Part shown: one piece after another, positions 9,843 to 19,610 of the stretch
Layout: every line of letters starts with the position of its first letter
Position numbering within the stretch: the first letter of the stretch is position 1
NCBI GenBank assembly: GCA_000755425.1
Contig: BBMT01000002.1
Coordinates: 372,001 to 436,000 of the forward strand
Length of the DNA stretch: 64,000 nucleotides
Source of the DNA: Vibrio maritimus
GTDB taxonomy: Bacteria > Pseudomonadota > Gammaproteobacteria > Enterobacterales > Vibrionaceae
Direction: 5' to 3'
Made by a program: the position numbers and the translations under genes
The notes under the pieces: model-generated
The model's input: only the letters and a program-made list of their open reading frames with translations
Told to the model about the DNA's origin: nothing
Databases searched by the model: none

Positions 9843-10085
9843 AAAAAAACACCGCCAAATAGGCGGTGTAAGAAAATTTGACAGACAGGTCAAAAATACA
9901 GGAAGTACACACATCAGCTAGGGGATAACTAACCAGTGTGTGGTGGTAGAATTCTACCTAACTCGAAAATCGAGATTGCAAACACAACATCGCAAGCGCA
10001 GAGTCAATCGGTTCTAGAGAGAACCGAGCCGTTCAGACTCGCGTTTGCGGGATGAAATATAGAATTTCTCTGGCTGTTCGGCAAT
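9843..10085 (-). ncRNA. gcvB: GcvB small regulatory RNA
   Basis: Hfq-dependent sRNA that represses many amino-acid and peptide uptake mRNAs. Read on the minus strand, the region has the GcvB hallmarks in order: a GGTTCT/AGAACC hairpin near 10010-10026, the conserved seed GATGTTGTGTTTGCAAT (around 9974-9990), TACTTCCTGTA (about 9897-9907), CCTGTCTGTC (9880-9889), and the terminator ACACCGCC-TATTT-GGCGGTGT with a T run (9843-9870). A TATAAT -10 at 10092-10097 places the 5' end near 10085, giving about 240 nt. It is divergent from gcvA, as in E. coli. The 5' end is inferred. Confidence 0.93.
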
Positions 10086-10116
10086 GGACAAATTATAATG
10101 TTTCAGATTAAAAAAA

Positions 10117-10128
10117 CTAATGCATTAG
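10117..10128. promoter_or_regulatory. CTAAT palindrome, candidate GcvA operator
   Basis: CTAAT-GC-ATTAG is a perfect palindrome 9 bp before the gcvA ATG. CTAAT is the core known for GcvA contacts in E. coli. It lies upstream of the gcvB -10 as well, so one site could govern both divergent genes. Confidence 0.6.
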
Positions 10129-10137
10129 AGAGTCGTT

Positions 10138-11046
10138 ATGTCGAGACGTTTGCCTCCCCTCAATTCGCTCAAAGTTTTTGAGGCCGCCGCGCGCCATTTG
10201 AGCTTTACCCGAGCGGCGGAAGAGCTGTTTGTCACTCAAGCGGCGGTCAGTCATCAGATCAAAGCGCTTGAAGAATTTTTAGGTCTAAAGCTGTTTCGCC
10301 GTCGAAATCGCTCTTTGTTACTTACCGAAGAAGGCCAAAGCTACTTTCTTGATATCAAAGATATTTTTACATCCTTGGCTGAAGCAACCGATAAGGTGCT
10401 TGAGCGCAGTGAGAAGGGCGCTCTTACCATCAGTTTGCCACCTAGCTTTGCGATTCAGTGGCTGGTTCCTCGCCTTGCCGACTTTAACGAGCAAGAGCCG
10501 GATATCGATGTACGCATTAAAGCGGTAGATATGGATGAAGGGTCGTTAACCGATGATGTTGACGTTGCGATTTACTACGGACGCGGCAACTGGCCTGGGT
10601 TGCGTGCTGACAAACTGTATCAAGAGTTTTTGGTTCCCCTGTGTTCACCCGCGCTTCTGCTTGGCTCTAAACCTCTCAACACGCTTGATGATTTATCGAA
10701 GCACACGTTACTTCATGACACGTCTCGTAAAGACTGGAAGCAGTTTGCTAAACAAAACAGTCTTGATGGTGTGAACGTCAATCATGGTCCGATTTTTAGT
10801 CATTCCACGATGGTTCTTCAAGCTGCAGCTCACGGCCAGGGCATTGCATTAGGGAATAACGTGCTCGCTCAGCCAGAATTGGATGCTGGTCGATTGATTG
10901 CGCCATTTGATGAAGTCTTAGTCAGTAAAAATGCGTTCTATGTGGTGTGCCATGACAAACAGGCCGACATGGGGCGTATCGCCACCTTCAGAGACTGGAT
11001 GCTAGCCAAAGCACAAAGTGAGCAAGAGGTATTGCTGGATGAGTAA
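10138..11046 (+). CDS. gcvA: LysR-type regulator GcvA of the glycine cleavage system
   Basis: Transcription factor that controls gcvTHP and gcvB according to glycine and purine supply. The 302-residue protein has an N-terminal winged helix-turn-helix (RLPPLNSLKVFEAAARH, then TRAAEELFVTQAAVSHQIKALE, residues about 4-45) and a C-terminal effector domain. The divergent gcvB and downstream ygdD-rlmM make the identity firm. The stop codon overlaps the start of the next gene (ATGAGTAA), suggesting translational coupling. Confidence 0.95.
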   Translation: MSRRLPPLNSLKVFEAAARHLSFTRAAEELFVTQAAVSHQIKALEEFLGLKLFRRRNRSLLLTEEGQSYFLDIKDIFTSLAEATDKVLERSEKGALTISLPPSFAIQWLVPRLADFNEQEPDIDVRIKAVDMDEGSLTDDVDVAIYYGRGNWPGLRADKLYQEFLVPLCSPALLLGSKPLNTLDDLSKHTLLHDTSRKDWKQFAKQNSLDGVNVNHGPIFSHSTMVLQAAAHGQGIALGNNVLAQPELDAGRLIAPFDEVLVSKNAFYVVCHDKQADMGRIATFRDWMLAKAQSEQEVLLDE

Positions 11047-11676
11047 TCTTATTATTAATGGACCAGAGCACGGTCCGCTGTTTTTATTTGCTCATGGTGC
11101 GGGCGCGGGTATGGACCATGACTTTATGCAGGACATGGCTGTTCGTTTAGCAGCGAAGGGTATTCGCGTTGTGAGGTTCAACTTCCCTTACATGGTGAAA
11201 CGTGCAGAGGATGGTAAAAAGCGCCCGCCAGACCGTGCACCAAAGTTGCTTGAGGCGATGACGCAAGTGATTGAAGATGTTGCTAACAGCAAGCCCATTG
11301 TCATTGGTGGTAAGTCGATGGGCGGACGAATGGCGTCACTGCTTTCTGAACACGAACTCGTTAAGTCAATTGCCTGTCTAGGTTTTCCTTTTCATCCGCC
11401 GGGCAAGCCTGAAAACTTCAAAGGCGACCATTTAGCGTCGATGGAAAAGCCGTGTCTTATCTTACAAGGTGAGCGCGATACCTTTGGTAAGCAAGAAGAA
11501 TTCGCCGATTTTACTCTTTCAGATAACGTCGAAGTGAGCTTTGTGCCGATGGGGACCATAGCTTTAAACCAAGAAAATCCTCGGGTTTCACCGAAGCGCA
11601 AAACCGCCAAATGGCTGCCGATCGCTTAGCGCTGTTTATCAAGGGCATCAATGACATGGAGGAGGTCAGTGCGTAG
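11039..11676 (+). CDS. Alpha/beta-hydrolase of the KAT8/Tex30-like family (one frame break)
   Basis: Predicted cytoplasmic alpha/beta hydrolase. Visible motifs: FAHGAGAGMDHDFM near residue 17 (oxyanion loop), nucleophile elbow GGKSMGGRMAS near 90, and PCLILQGERDTFG near 140 (acidic-residue strand). The catalytic His is in the stretch restored after the frame break near 11556, where one G of a five-G run is lost; the repaired tail reads MGDHSFKPRKSSGFTEAQN and ends at 11676. It starts inside the last codons of gcvA and overlaps the GTG start of the next gene, so it is part of a tight operon. Substrate is unknown. Confidence 0.8.
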
Positions 11677-12085
11677 TTGTACACTCATTATTATTGCTGC
11701 ACTATCGGGACTTCTCAGTGTCGGTCTGGGGGCGTTTGCTGCTCATGGCCTTAAAAGCATGCTATCGCCGTATCTTCTGGGTGTTTTTGAAACGGGTGTG
11801 ACCTATCAGTTTATCCATACCCTAGCACTGTTGTTATGTGCGCTTTTTGCATTACATAGCCGAGCAGAGAAAGCGCAAAAGGCATTTCATCGTGCAGCAA
11901 TTTGCTTTATCATCGGCATCCTTTTCTTTAGCGGTAGTCTATACGCCCTTGCGCTAACAGGAGTGAAGTGGTTTGGTCCCATTACTCCACTGGGCGGGGT
12001 GATGTTTATGGTAGGTTGGGGATTCCTTGCTTATGCTGGATATCAGATGACTGACGAAACAAACAAAGATGGAGTCAATCAGTGA
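11669..12085 (+). CDS. ygdD: DUF423 inner-membrane protein YgdD
   Basis: A 138-residue membrane protein with four hydrophobic helices ([18 protein letters not shown], the [12 protein letters not shown] segment, [18 protein letters not shown], and [17 protein letters not shown]). The GAFAAHGL motif is diagnostic for DUF423. Biochemical role is unknown. I chose the GTG at 11669 because a GGAGG site precedes it; an earlier in-frame ATG at 11651 would lie deeper in the upstream gene. It overlaps rlmM by four bases, conserving the gcvA-ygdD-rlmM order of enterics. Confidence 0.85.
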   Translation: MRSCTLIIIAALSGLLSVGLGAFAAHGLKSMLSPYLLGVFETGVTYQFIHTLALLLCALFALHSRAEKAQKAFHRAAICFIIGILFFSGSLYALALTGVKWFGPITPLGGVMFMVGWGFLAYAGYQMTDETNKDGVNQ

Positions 12086-13171
12086 AACAGGTAATGCTTT
12101 ATTGCCGCTCTGGATTCGAGAAAGAGTGTGCAGGCGAAATTCAAGACAAAGCGACAGCCCTAGAGGTATTCGGCTTCCCGCGAGTCAAAAATAACTCAGG
12201 CTACGTGATTTTCGAGTGTTACCAAGACGGTGATGCGGACAGACTTATCCGCGATATCGATTTCCAATCGCTTATCTTCGCTCGTCAAATGTTTGCGATT
12301 GCGAGTGAGCTTGAAGCTTTGCCATCGGACGATCGCATTTCTCCACTATTGGCTGCACTCGATGAGGTGGAAGACTTCCCTCGTTGTGGTGATATCCGCA
12401 TTGAGACTCCAGATACTAACGAAGCGAAAGAGCTGCTGAAGTTCTGTCGTAAGTTTACCGTGCCAGTGCGCCAAGCAATGCGTGGTAAGGGCTACTTGTT
12501 CAATAAAGAGCACGCCAAAAAGCCGGTTCTGCATATCTGCTTTATCGCACCGGGTCATTGTTACGTGGGTTACTCCTACCCGAACAACAACTCTGCGTTC
12601 TTTATGGGTATTCCACGCCTTAAGTTCCCGGCAGATGCGCCAAGCCGCTCAACGCTAAAACTGGAAGAAGCGTTTCACGTGTTCATTCCTAAAGAAGAGT
12701 GGGATGAGCGCTTAGCATCTGGCATGTGGGGTGTTGACCTTGGCGCGTGCCAGGTGGTTGGACGTATCAGCTAGTTCGCCGCTCTATGTTCGTACATGCG
12801 ATTGACAATGGCATGATGCAGATAGCCTGATGGAAACCGGCCAAGTTAAGCACCACCAAGAAGATGGCTTTAAGTTTGAGCCACCGCGCAAGAACGTTAC
12901 TTGGTTGGTGTGCGACATGATTGAGAAGCCATCTCGCGTTGCACAGCTAATGGGTGAGTGGTTGATTCGCGGTTGGGCGAAAGAGACGATTTTTAACCTT
13001 AAACTGCCAATGAAAGGACGTTATGATGAGGTTCTGCAAGACATTGAGAACCTGAAGATCTTCCTGATTGAGAACAAGGTGAAATTCAAGCTGCAAGCGA
13101 AGCACTTGTACCATGACCGTGAGGAGATCACGGTGCACATTCAAGTGCTATCAAATATCTCTCCGCATTAA
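12082..13171 (+). CDS. rlmM: 23S rRNA C2498 2'-O-methyltransferase RlmM (two frame breaks)
   Basis: SAM-dependent methyltransferase that modifies C2498 of 23S rRNA. An N-terminal THUMP-like region (about 1-170) precedes a Rossmann MTase domain with the SAM motif DLGACPGGW, seen only after repair. Frame breaks lie near 12751 (CCC read as CC) and 12818 (GG read as G). Between them the proper frame reads [17 protein letters not shown]. The C terminus has [12 protein letters not shown] with the catalytic-site Asp. Restored length is about 363 residues, normal for the family. The ATGA overlap with ygdD indicates an operon. Confidence 0.92.
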
Positions 13172-13192
13172 TCTCATTTAAAGCGTCTCTAA

Positions 13193-13220
13193 AAGGTCTA
13201 GGTGTTGGCGCCTAGACCTT
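13193..13220. terminator. Hairpin at the convergent rlmM / xni ends
   Basis: AAGGTCTAGG and CCTAGACCTT form a perfect 10-bp stem that includes the xni stop codon, with TTTT following on the minus strand. A plausible bidirectional terminator with a weak U tract. Confidence 0.6.
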
Positions 13221-13980
13221 CAAATCGAATATCCTGCAAATTAAAACCAAGCTCAATATCTGTCTTTAGCGCCGATACTTGTTTTGATTTTCTCGCCATC
13301 TCGATGTGCTCATCGAGCTTCTTACGATATTTAGCAGCAAGCTCATCAGAGGCGTATGCCGTTTCAATATCGTTGTACTCAGTTAAGATCTCTTTCGCTG
13401 CTTTCGGGCCAATGCCCGCAACGCCCGGTACCTGTGAAGAACTCACGCCTGTCAGTCCCCAGTAGTCGGAGAGCTGTTCAGGTTTTACCCCAAATTCTTG
13501 CTCAATGAACGGCGCATCCAGCCAACGATGTTGGAAGTAATCTCTGATTTGCAGAGTCGGGGAGAGCAGTTGGCAATAACCCTTGTCGGTCGAGATAATC
13601 GTGACCTTCTCTCCATGACTAGCGACTTTCACTGCAAGCGTTGCCACTAAGTCATCCGCTTCATCGCCCTCCGAGAGCAGTGAATCAATACCGAGCTGCC
13701 ACCAAGCGTCTTGGATCTTATCTAGACCGTTGTAAAGCGGCTCTGGCATCGGTTTTCGATTCTGCTTGTATTCAGGCAGAATGTCACCGCGCCAACCTCG
13801 GTCTTGTTCGTGATGATCGAACACTGCAATGATATGGGTGGGCTGCGCTTCATCGACAATGCGACGAAGTGTACGAGAGGTGGTTTGTATGGTTCTTTCT
13901 ATGTCAGTGGGATCGGGCTGCACCGCATGGACTCGGCGGATCAGGTTTAGAGCATCGATGATAACAAGATGAATTGACAT
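13198..13980 (-). CDS. xni: Flap endonuclease Xni (ExoIX)
   Basis: A 260-residue 5'-nuclease-family protein related to the N-terminal domain of DNA polymerase I; cleaves 5' flaps. It has the IIDALNLIRRVHA start, the acidic GDEADDLVATLA (about 104-115), STDKGYCQLL (about 130-139) and the helix-hairpin-helix VPGVAGIGPKAAKEIL (about 183-198). As in other Xni proteins some acidic metal ligands of true FEN enzymes are missing. It lies between rlmM and ppnN, conserved in enterics and vibrios. Confidence 0.93.
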   Translation of the reverse strand: MSIHLVIIDALNLIRRVHAVQPDPTDIERTIQTTSRTLRRIVDEAQPTHIIAVFDHHEQDRGWRGDILPEYKQNRKPMPEPLYNGLDKIQDAWWQLGIDSLLSEGDEADDLVATLAVKVASHGEKVTIISTDKGYCQLLSPTLQIRDYFQHRWLDAPFIEQEFGVKPEQLSDYWGLTGVSSSQVPGVAGIGPKAAKEILTEYNDIETAYASDELAAKYRKKLDEHIEMARKSKQVSALKTDIELGFNLQDIRFEGLGANT

Positions 13981-13986
13981 AAAATT

Positions 13987-14010
13987 AAGGCCACGGAGAA
14001 TCGTGGCCTT
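13987..14010 (-). terminator. Terminator of ppnN
   Basis: AAGGCCACG and CGTGGCCTT arms between ppnN and xni on the minus strand. The T tract is short (AATTTTA), so it may only attenuate. Confidence 0.6.
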
Positions 14011-14042
14011 ATTGTAAATAAAACGCTACCGAGTTTCAGGTT

Positions 14043-15404
14043 TTATTCGCCGTTCGCGATGCGATAACACGGAATGTATTCAGAGCCCGGCAATTTCATG
14101 CGTTGCTGAGTCACAAAATCGCTGAGTAGCTTGTCCATTTTCTTCATCAAAGCTTTGTCCCCATCAATCATGAATGGTCCATGGCGTTCGATTTCTCGGA
14201 TGCCTTCTGCTTTCACGTTCCCCGCTACGATACCTGAGAAGGCTTGACGCAGTGCTGCCGCTAAGTTTTCTGGTCGTTGGTTTAGGTGCAGATCGAGTCC
14301 AGCCATGTTTTCATGGGTTGGATCGAATGGCAGCTGGAACTCCGGCTCGATATGCAGTGACCAGTTGTAGCTGTAAGCGTCACCATTTTTCTTGCGGTGT
14401 TCTTTTACCGCAGGCATGGCCTGCTTCATGATTTTGGCGGCTTTCTCTGGGTCAGCAATGACGATCTCGTAATACTTAGTCGCTTCCTCGCCGAGTGTAG
14501 AACGTACAAACTCGTCGATAGAGCGGAAGTAGGCTTCACTCTCTTTTGGGCCTGTAAGTACAATAGGCATCGGCTGCTCAGCATTATTCGGATGCATCAT
14601 AATACCTAGTATGTAGAGCAGCTCTTCTGCTGTACCTGGACCACCAGGGAAAATGACAATACCGTGAGCGATACGAACAAAGGCTTCAAGGCGCTTTTCA
14701 ATATCTGGCATGATGACCAGTTCATTAACGATAGGGTTTGGCGGCTCAGCGGCAATGATCGATGGTTCAGTTAGGCCTAGATAGCGCTGGTGGGTATAAC
14801 GCTGCTTGGCGTGTCCGATCGCTGCACCTTTCATCGGACCTTCCATCGCACCAGGACCACAACCGGTACAGATGTTGAGTTCACGAAGACCAAGTTCATT
14901 GCCTACTTCTCGTGTGTACTGGTATTCAGTCGCATTGATGGAGTGACCACCCCAGCAGACAATCAAGTTAGGATCGATACCTGGGATCAAGGTGCCAGCG
15001 TTACGTAGGATACCGAAGACCAGATTGGTAATGTGGGTCGAGTTGGTCAGATTCAGGCGCTGGTTGTCAGCAAGATGCATATTAACGTAGACGATATCGC
15101 GCAGAACTGAAAATAGGTGCTCTTGAATACCCTTGATGATTTGGCCATCGACGAACGCATGCTCTGGTGGGTTGGCGAGCTCAAGCTTGATGCCACGCTC
15201 ACGGCGCATGACGTTGACGTCAAATGATAGGTGTTTATCCAGTAGCTCTTTAGAGTTGTCTGTATGGCTACCCGAATTCAGTACCGCTAATGTACAGTTG
15301 CGATACAGTTGATATAGGTCACTAGACGCGGTCTTTTTAAGACGCTCAACTTCGAGTTGAGATAAAAGATCCATGCTACCCGCGGGACTAATGTGAGTGA
15401 TCAT
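14043..15404 (-). CDS. ppnN: Nucleotide 5'-monophosphate nucleosidase PpnN (YgdH)
   Basis: Cleaves pyrimidine and purine nucleoside monophosphates to base plus ribose-5-phosphate; in E. coli it is stimulated by (p)ppGpp. About 453 residues: an N-terminal DUF4478-type domain, a central LOG-like Rossmann domain with [23 protein letters not shown] and the signature [12 protein letters not shown] (about residue 255-266), and a C-terminal DUF3412-type domain. The ATG at 15404 has the AAGGAAT site; the TTG two codons earlier is too near it. It is the last member of the gcvA-to-ppnN conserved neighbourhood. Confidence 0.93.
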   Translation of the reverse strand: MITHISPAGSMDLLSQLEVERLKKTASSDLYQLYRNCTLAVLNSGSHTDNSKELLDKHLSFDVNVMRRERGIKLELANPPEHAFVDGQIIKGIQEHLFSVLRDIVYVNMHLADNQRLNLTNSTHITNLVFGILRNAGTLIPGIDPNLIVCWGGHSINATEYQYTREVGNELGLRELNICTGCGPGAMEGPMKGAAIGHAKQRYTHQRYLGLTEPSIIAAEPPNPIVNELVIMPDIEKRLEAFVRIAHGIVIFPGGPGTAEELLYILGIMMHPNNAEQPMPIVLTGPKESEAYFRSIDEFVRSTLGEEATKYYEIVIADPEKAAKIMKQAMPAVKEHRKKNGDAYSYNWSLHIEPEFQLPFDPTHENMAGLDLHLNQRPENLAAALRQAFSGIVAGNVKAEGIREIERHGPFMIDGDKALMKKMDKLLSDFVTQQRMKLPGSEYIPCYRIANGE

Positions 15405-15633
15405 AAGCAAATTCCTTATCTAGAACCGAGTGCTGCGATCTTTTATTAAGGGCAAGAGAGAGTAGGGTGTTCGGTGCCCACTGAATCGAGAACGCAGGTG
15501 TTTTGGGTTCATTGTTATAGTTATCTATCGCTAAGTTTATACGGGCGCTTTTGGCCGTAATTTACAAGCGATTAACTATTAGATTAGCAAATGTCAGGAA
15601 GGTTTCTATAACTATTTGAAAAACAAAGCGAGA

Positions 15634-17199
15634 TTATGGGTTCCATGCGAGCTGGTTCGGACCGAGCTTTTGTGTATGGGACAAGGTTTTGTGTAGTCGT
15701 TCCAATACATCTTCCGGAATGTCATTTTGGCTAAACAGCGCACTGGTTGCTGTCAATGTAATTGTGAGCAGTTGGTCTCGGAACTTGAATGGCAAGTTAC
15801 TGATTTTTTTCTGAATCTCACGTACTTTTGCCAAACTTGTCGCTTCGTTTTGTTCCGGCATAATTAAAATAAACTCTTCACCAGAGAAGCGAGCGACGGT
15901 GTCGGTTTTGTCGACTGAGTTGGCGATGGTTTTGGCGATGATCTTTAATGCTTTATCACCGGCACTGTAACCAAAGTTGTGGTTGATGCTCTTAAACTTA
16001 TCGATATCAAACACCACGACCCAGAGTGGGTGTTGGTTCTTCAGCCAACGGCGGTATTCAATCTCAAGCTTATCCAAAAGGGCGGTGCGGTTATAAACCT
16101 TGGTCAATGGATCAAGCAGCATACGCTGAGACTGATCTTCCAAACGACGACGATAATCTTGTGTGTTGTCGTAAAGGCTTCTAGCTGGTTCTTGTTGTGT
16201 GCCATCTGCTCAATCAGCGCAGCTTCCCTCACTTCGGCATGTTGTAGACGCTCTGTTAATGACGCAAGTTGAGCAAACAATGGCGTCATGGCGCGCTTGG
16301 CTTCCTCTAAGTCTTGCACTGAAGCAATACCACGTTTACCACTAGAGACTAGGTTGTGCAGCTCCTTGCTCATATTTTGGCGCTGCTCAAAGTAGATTTG
16401 GCTTTGGTCGAGATTTTGCGAGTTATTCTTCAGTGACGAAGAAAGCGAGCCGTTGACTTGCTCCAGGAACTGCTGCGAGGTGCGGCGTTCATATTTAGTG
16501 GCGTCAATGACCAGTCTTAGCACCTGCAAGGTATGCTCGAGTAATTGATTCGACGAAGCGTCCGTGAGTAGCTTATAGCGGATTTCAAATAGCTGTTCAC
16601 CAGGTTCACCATCGAAATCGAGCTCAGTGATGAGGTTTTGCAGCTCTTCATTGAGACTTTGTAGTAAGCCACTATTCTCAGTTGGCTCTGCTTCTTTTGG
16701 TAATAGCGCAGAGTTGGAAGTGATTATCTTGGTCGCTCGCTCATAAATGGCCAGTAGCTTGACGGCATTGTCAGTGAGCTTCAACGAACTTTTATCGTTA
16801 AAAGCCAATACGTTTCTAAGGTCGCGCTTGATTTGAGCAGGCAAGCCACCAATGCGCTGCAGTGTTTCGCCACTGCGCCTTGTTTGCTCTTCCAGTGATA
16901 GCTGTTGTTTTTCCATCGAAGCGGACCTTTGACCGATGAGACGCTCCAAGATGGCAAACTTGCACCAGAGTACTTATGTCCTTGTTATGCTCTAATTCTT
17001 GGCGGAGTTCAATCAGTTTATCGTCAATGCGCGAGTGGGCACCAATATGAGTATTGCTGAGTGTCGAAATGAAACGTTTCAGGATGGCTTGTTCACGACG
17101 CGATTTAAGCGAAGCATCGCGATGAGCTACACGTAATTGCTCCACCTGCACTTTAAGCTGGTGGAGATGCTCTAATGTCTCGCTATCCTGTGAGCTCAT
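15634..17199 (-). CDS. GGDEF-domain protein with SGEEF signature (two frame breaks)
   Basis: Predicted c-di-GMP synthase or effector. A long alpha-helical, coiled-coil-rich region (about 1-345; HLHQLKVQVEQLRVA and many EQ/LE repeats) has no membrane segment, so the protein is probably cytoplasmic. The C-terminal domain begins LLDPLTKVYNRTALLDKL, has VVVFDIDKFKSINHNFGYSAGDKAL, and carries ARFSGEEF where active enzymes have GG(D/E)EF. No RxxD inhibitory site is evident. Frame breaks lie near 16960 and 16166 (TTTT read as TTT). Whether the Ser variant is catalytic cannot be told from sequence. About 522 residues after repair. Confidence 0.85.
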
Positions 17200-17302
17200 A
17201 AATCCTTTAAAACAAACCAGATGGGAATCTTATTGATGTATTGATCGATAATATCAAAAAACATCACAACGTCACGTTATTCAGTGTTCAACTGCGGACT
17301 TT

Positions 17303-19585
17303 TTACTCACTCATCAACGATTTTTTGAACCCGTCCTCATTCTGGGAAGAAGAGTGAACTTTTATTAACCCCTGTTTTATCGCTGTGCGACAGGCTTGTC
17401 TGACATTGTCGGTGGCAAGACTCGCAGCTGGCGCATTGTCAATCGCCTTGAGGTAAACCCAATGACTTTGGCTTTCGCGCATGCTGACTTCACGAGCCAT
17501 ATGTGTGGCGACTAATAAGATATCAAGTAGCTCTTTGTCGTTGATGGCAGTATAGGCGCGAGGTAGGAATGGGTAGTTGGCCATGCCCACTCGTACGATG
17601 CGATTGATCTTCCGATCCTGCTCAAAATCATTGATCCAACTTTGAATCTCTTCAAACAGACTTTCCGCTGTACGCGGTTTGATACTTGGCTCGATATACA
17701 GCAAGTTAGCATCAGAGAAGTGATAGATACGAGCCGGAGCTTCAATTTTACTGCGGATAAACTCACCAAACGCGTGTTCCAACTCTAAACCTGCCTCGTA
17801 ACCATTTTGCAGATACATATTGCGAAGAAACGGGACATCAATCATCACAAAACGTAAGCGGTCGCTGAGCGGCTCGTTGATAAGCTCACCGACTTGCCAC
17901 TGTTCAAAGTAGCGCTGAGTGCGTTGCAAAGAGTTTGGTAAGTTAGCATTAAGAAGGCGCAAATTTGGCAAACCAGAACGCGCATGGGTAAACAGGTTCT
18001 CATTTAGCTGCTCTACCTCATTCTTATTACGTCTATTGGTGTAGCTTAAACGCAGTACTATCAGTGCCAAAAGAGAGGCCAAACAGAATAAGCCAAGTGC
18101 CACTTTTTGAAATTTGTTTTGTTTTTCTAGCGCTTCAGCAAGCTCTTGCTCTTGGATTTCGTAATGCAGACCTTGTTCGACAAACTGTCTTTGTTTACGG
18201 AATGCCTCTTCACTGATTTGATTGAGCTGAGCTTGATGATAGATACGCAGTGAGTTGGCTTTCTTAATGTTGCTAAGTGCCTGTTTAAATTCGCCACTCT
18301 GTTCATAGCCAAGCGCAAGCAACTGATAGGCTTGTTGCTCAAGCGACGCTTGTTCAAGAGACTCGCTCATCGCGAGAGACTGACTCAGTGTCAGTGCTCG
18401 TTTTGCTTGCTCAATCACTTGTTTGTTATCTTGCTGGAAGTAACCAAGCCCGGCATCAAGCAGCGCAGCTTTGGTTTCTAGTTCTGGTAAGTCTGAGTAG
18501 CGAAGCAGTTTTTCTGCTCGTGCCAAATACTGCTCCGCCAATGGGTAGTTGTAGAGCTGCAAATAGGTGGAGGCAAGACTAAGGCGAATATCGATAACCT
18601 TTTCGATGTTTTTGTCGGTCTTCTTTTGGTCTATCACATTAAAGTAGTGCACTAACGCTAGGTTGTATTTACCTTGCAAGTAATACACATCACCCATTTG
18701 CTTGAGCACATCGGCAAGAATTGGGGACTCTGGGTATGCACCGTAAAAGTCCGCGGCCTGCGATAAGTGCTCAAGTGCTTTGTCGAGAACCTGACGTTGC
18801 ATAAATAGCTGTGCGAGCTGTTGGTTGATACTTGCTAGCTGATCGCTACTGTTGAGCTCAATGGCAGACCAGTAAGCGAGTAGCAGTTCAGACAGGGCTT
18901 CGTTGTATCGGCGGTGGTACAAATAGTGCTTACCAAACTTGGTATGAAAGTCGATTTGCCACTTTGATAGCTTGTCATTCGGGATATAAGACAGTGCCGC
19001 TTGGAACAAGCTATTGGCTAGCTCAAAATCGTTCTCGGCTGAGGCGATCTGAGCTTGTAAAATTTTGATGCGATAGCTGGTGCGATTGGCAATATTTTGT
19101 CCTTTGCGGATTGACTCTAGGTCGCGCTCAACTTGCTCTAATGTCGCCAAAGCTTTGGTTGCTTCATTGGTCGTCAGCCATTGCAGTCTGGCTTTCAGAA
19201 TACGCACATCCAGCGCCAAAAACAGCAATTGGTATTTTTCGGTCATCGACTCGGCAAGCAGCAAACTTTGCATGGCCGCTTGGCTATCACCCAGATTAAA
19301 CTGAGATTTAGCAATGATCAGTAGTGCATTGACACTACTGAGCGGCGTGCGAATACGCTGGTCGGTGTCATCACGTTTCAGTTTCGGTAGTCGGTCGTTG
19401 TTGGGCTCAGAAAAGGTACGATCGGTCAGATACTTATTGGCAATCTCCAGTGATTTTGCCGGTTCAATATCGACCAACTTATCCGCCTCTACTAAAATCG
19501 GAGACGTAAAGGATGTTTTAGCGTGAGCCACTCCTGCAATCAGTGAGCAAAGCAGAGCCAATACTGTCCAAATTTTTGAGCCCAT
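17303..19585 (-). CDS. Exported TPR protein with a degenerate GGDEF domain
   Basis: About 760 residues: a signal peptide (MGSKIWTVLALLCSLIAGVAHA), roughly 450 residues of tetratricopeptide-like helices (for example DVLKQMGDVYYLQGKYNLALVHY), a coiled coil, one transmembrane helix (VALGLFCLASLLALIVL) and a C-terminal GGDEF-like domain. That domain keeps the fold landmarks (SGLPNLRLL; RFVMIDVPFLRNMYLQNGYEAG; VRVGMANYP) but has HFSDANLLYIEP at the signature loop, so it lacks the catalytic GGDEF. It is probably a periplasmic sensor coupled to a non-catalytic cytosolic domain. An alternative start is at 19597. It lies 25 bp after queF on the same strand and next to another GGDEF gene. Confidence 0.78.
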   Translation of the reverse strand: MGSKIWTVLALLCSLIAGVAHAKTSFTSPILVEADKLVDIEPAKSLEIANKYLTDRTFSEPNNDRLPKLKRDDTDQRIRTPLSSVNALLIIAKSQFNLGDSQAAMQSLLLAESMTEKYQLLFLALDVRILKARLQWLTTNEATKALATLEQVERDLESIRKGQNIANRTSYRIKILQAQIASAENDFELANSLFQAALSYIPNDKLSKWQIDFHTKFGKHYLYHRRYNEALSELLLAYWSAIELNSSDQLASINQQLAQLFMQRQVLDKALEHLSQAADFYGAYPESPILADVLKQMGDVYYLQGKYNLALVHYFNVIDQKKTDKNIEKVIDIRLSLASTYLQLYNYPLAEQYLARAEKLLRYSDLPELETKAALLDAGLGYFQQDNKQVIEQAKRALTLSQSLAMSESLEQASLEQQAYQLLALGYEQSGEFKQALSNIKKANSLRIYHQAQLNQISEEAFRKQRQFVEQGLHYEIQEQELAEALEKQNKFQKVALGLFCLASLLALIVLRLSYTNRRNKNEVEQLNENLFTHARSGLPNLRLLNANLPNSLQRTQRYFEQWQVGELINEPLSDRLRFVMIDVPFLRNMYLQNGYEAGLELEHAFGEFIRSKIEAPARIYHFSDANLLYIEPSIKPRTAESLFEEIQSWINDFEQDRKINRIVRVGMANYPFLPRAYTAINDKELLDILLVATHMAREVSMRESQSHWVYLKAIDNAPAASLATDNVRQACRTAIKQGLIKVHSSSQNEDGFKKSLMSE

Positions 19586-19610
19586 GACGGTTTCCATTAA
19601 TTGAGAGTGC

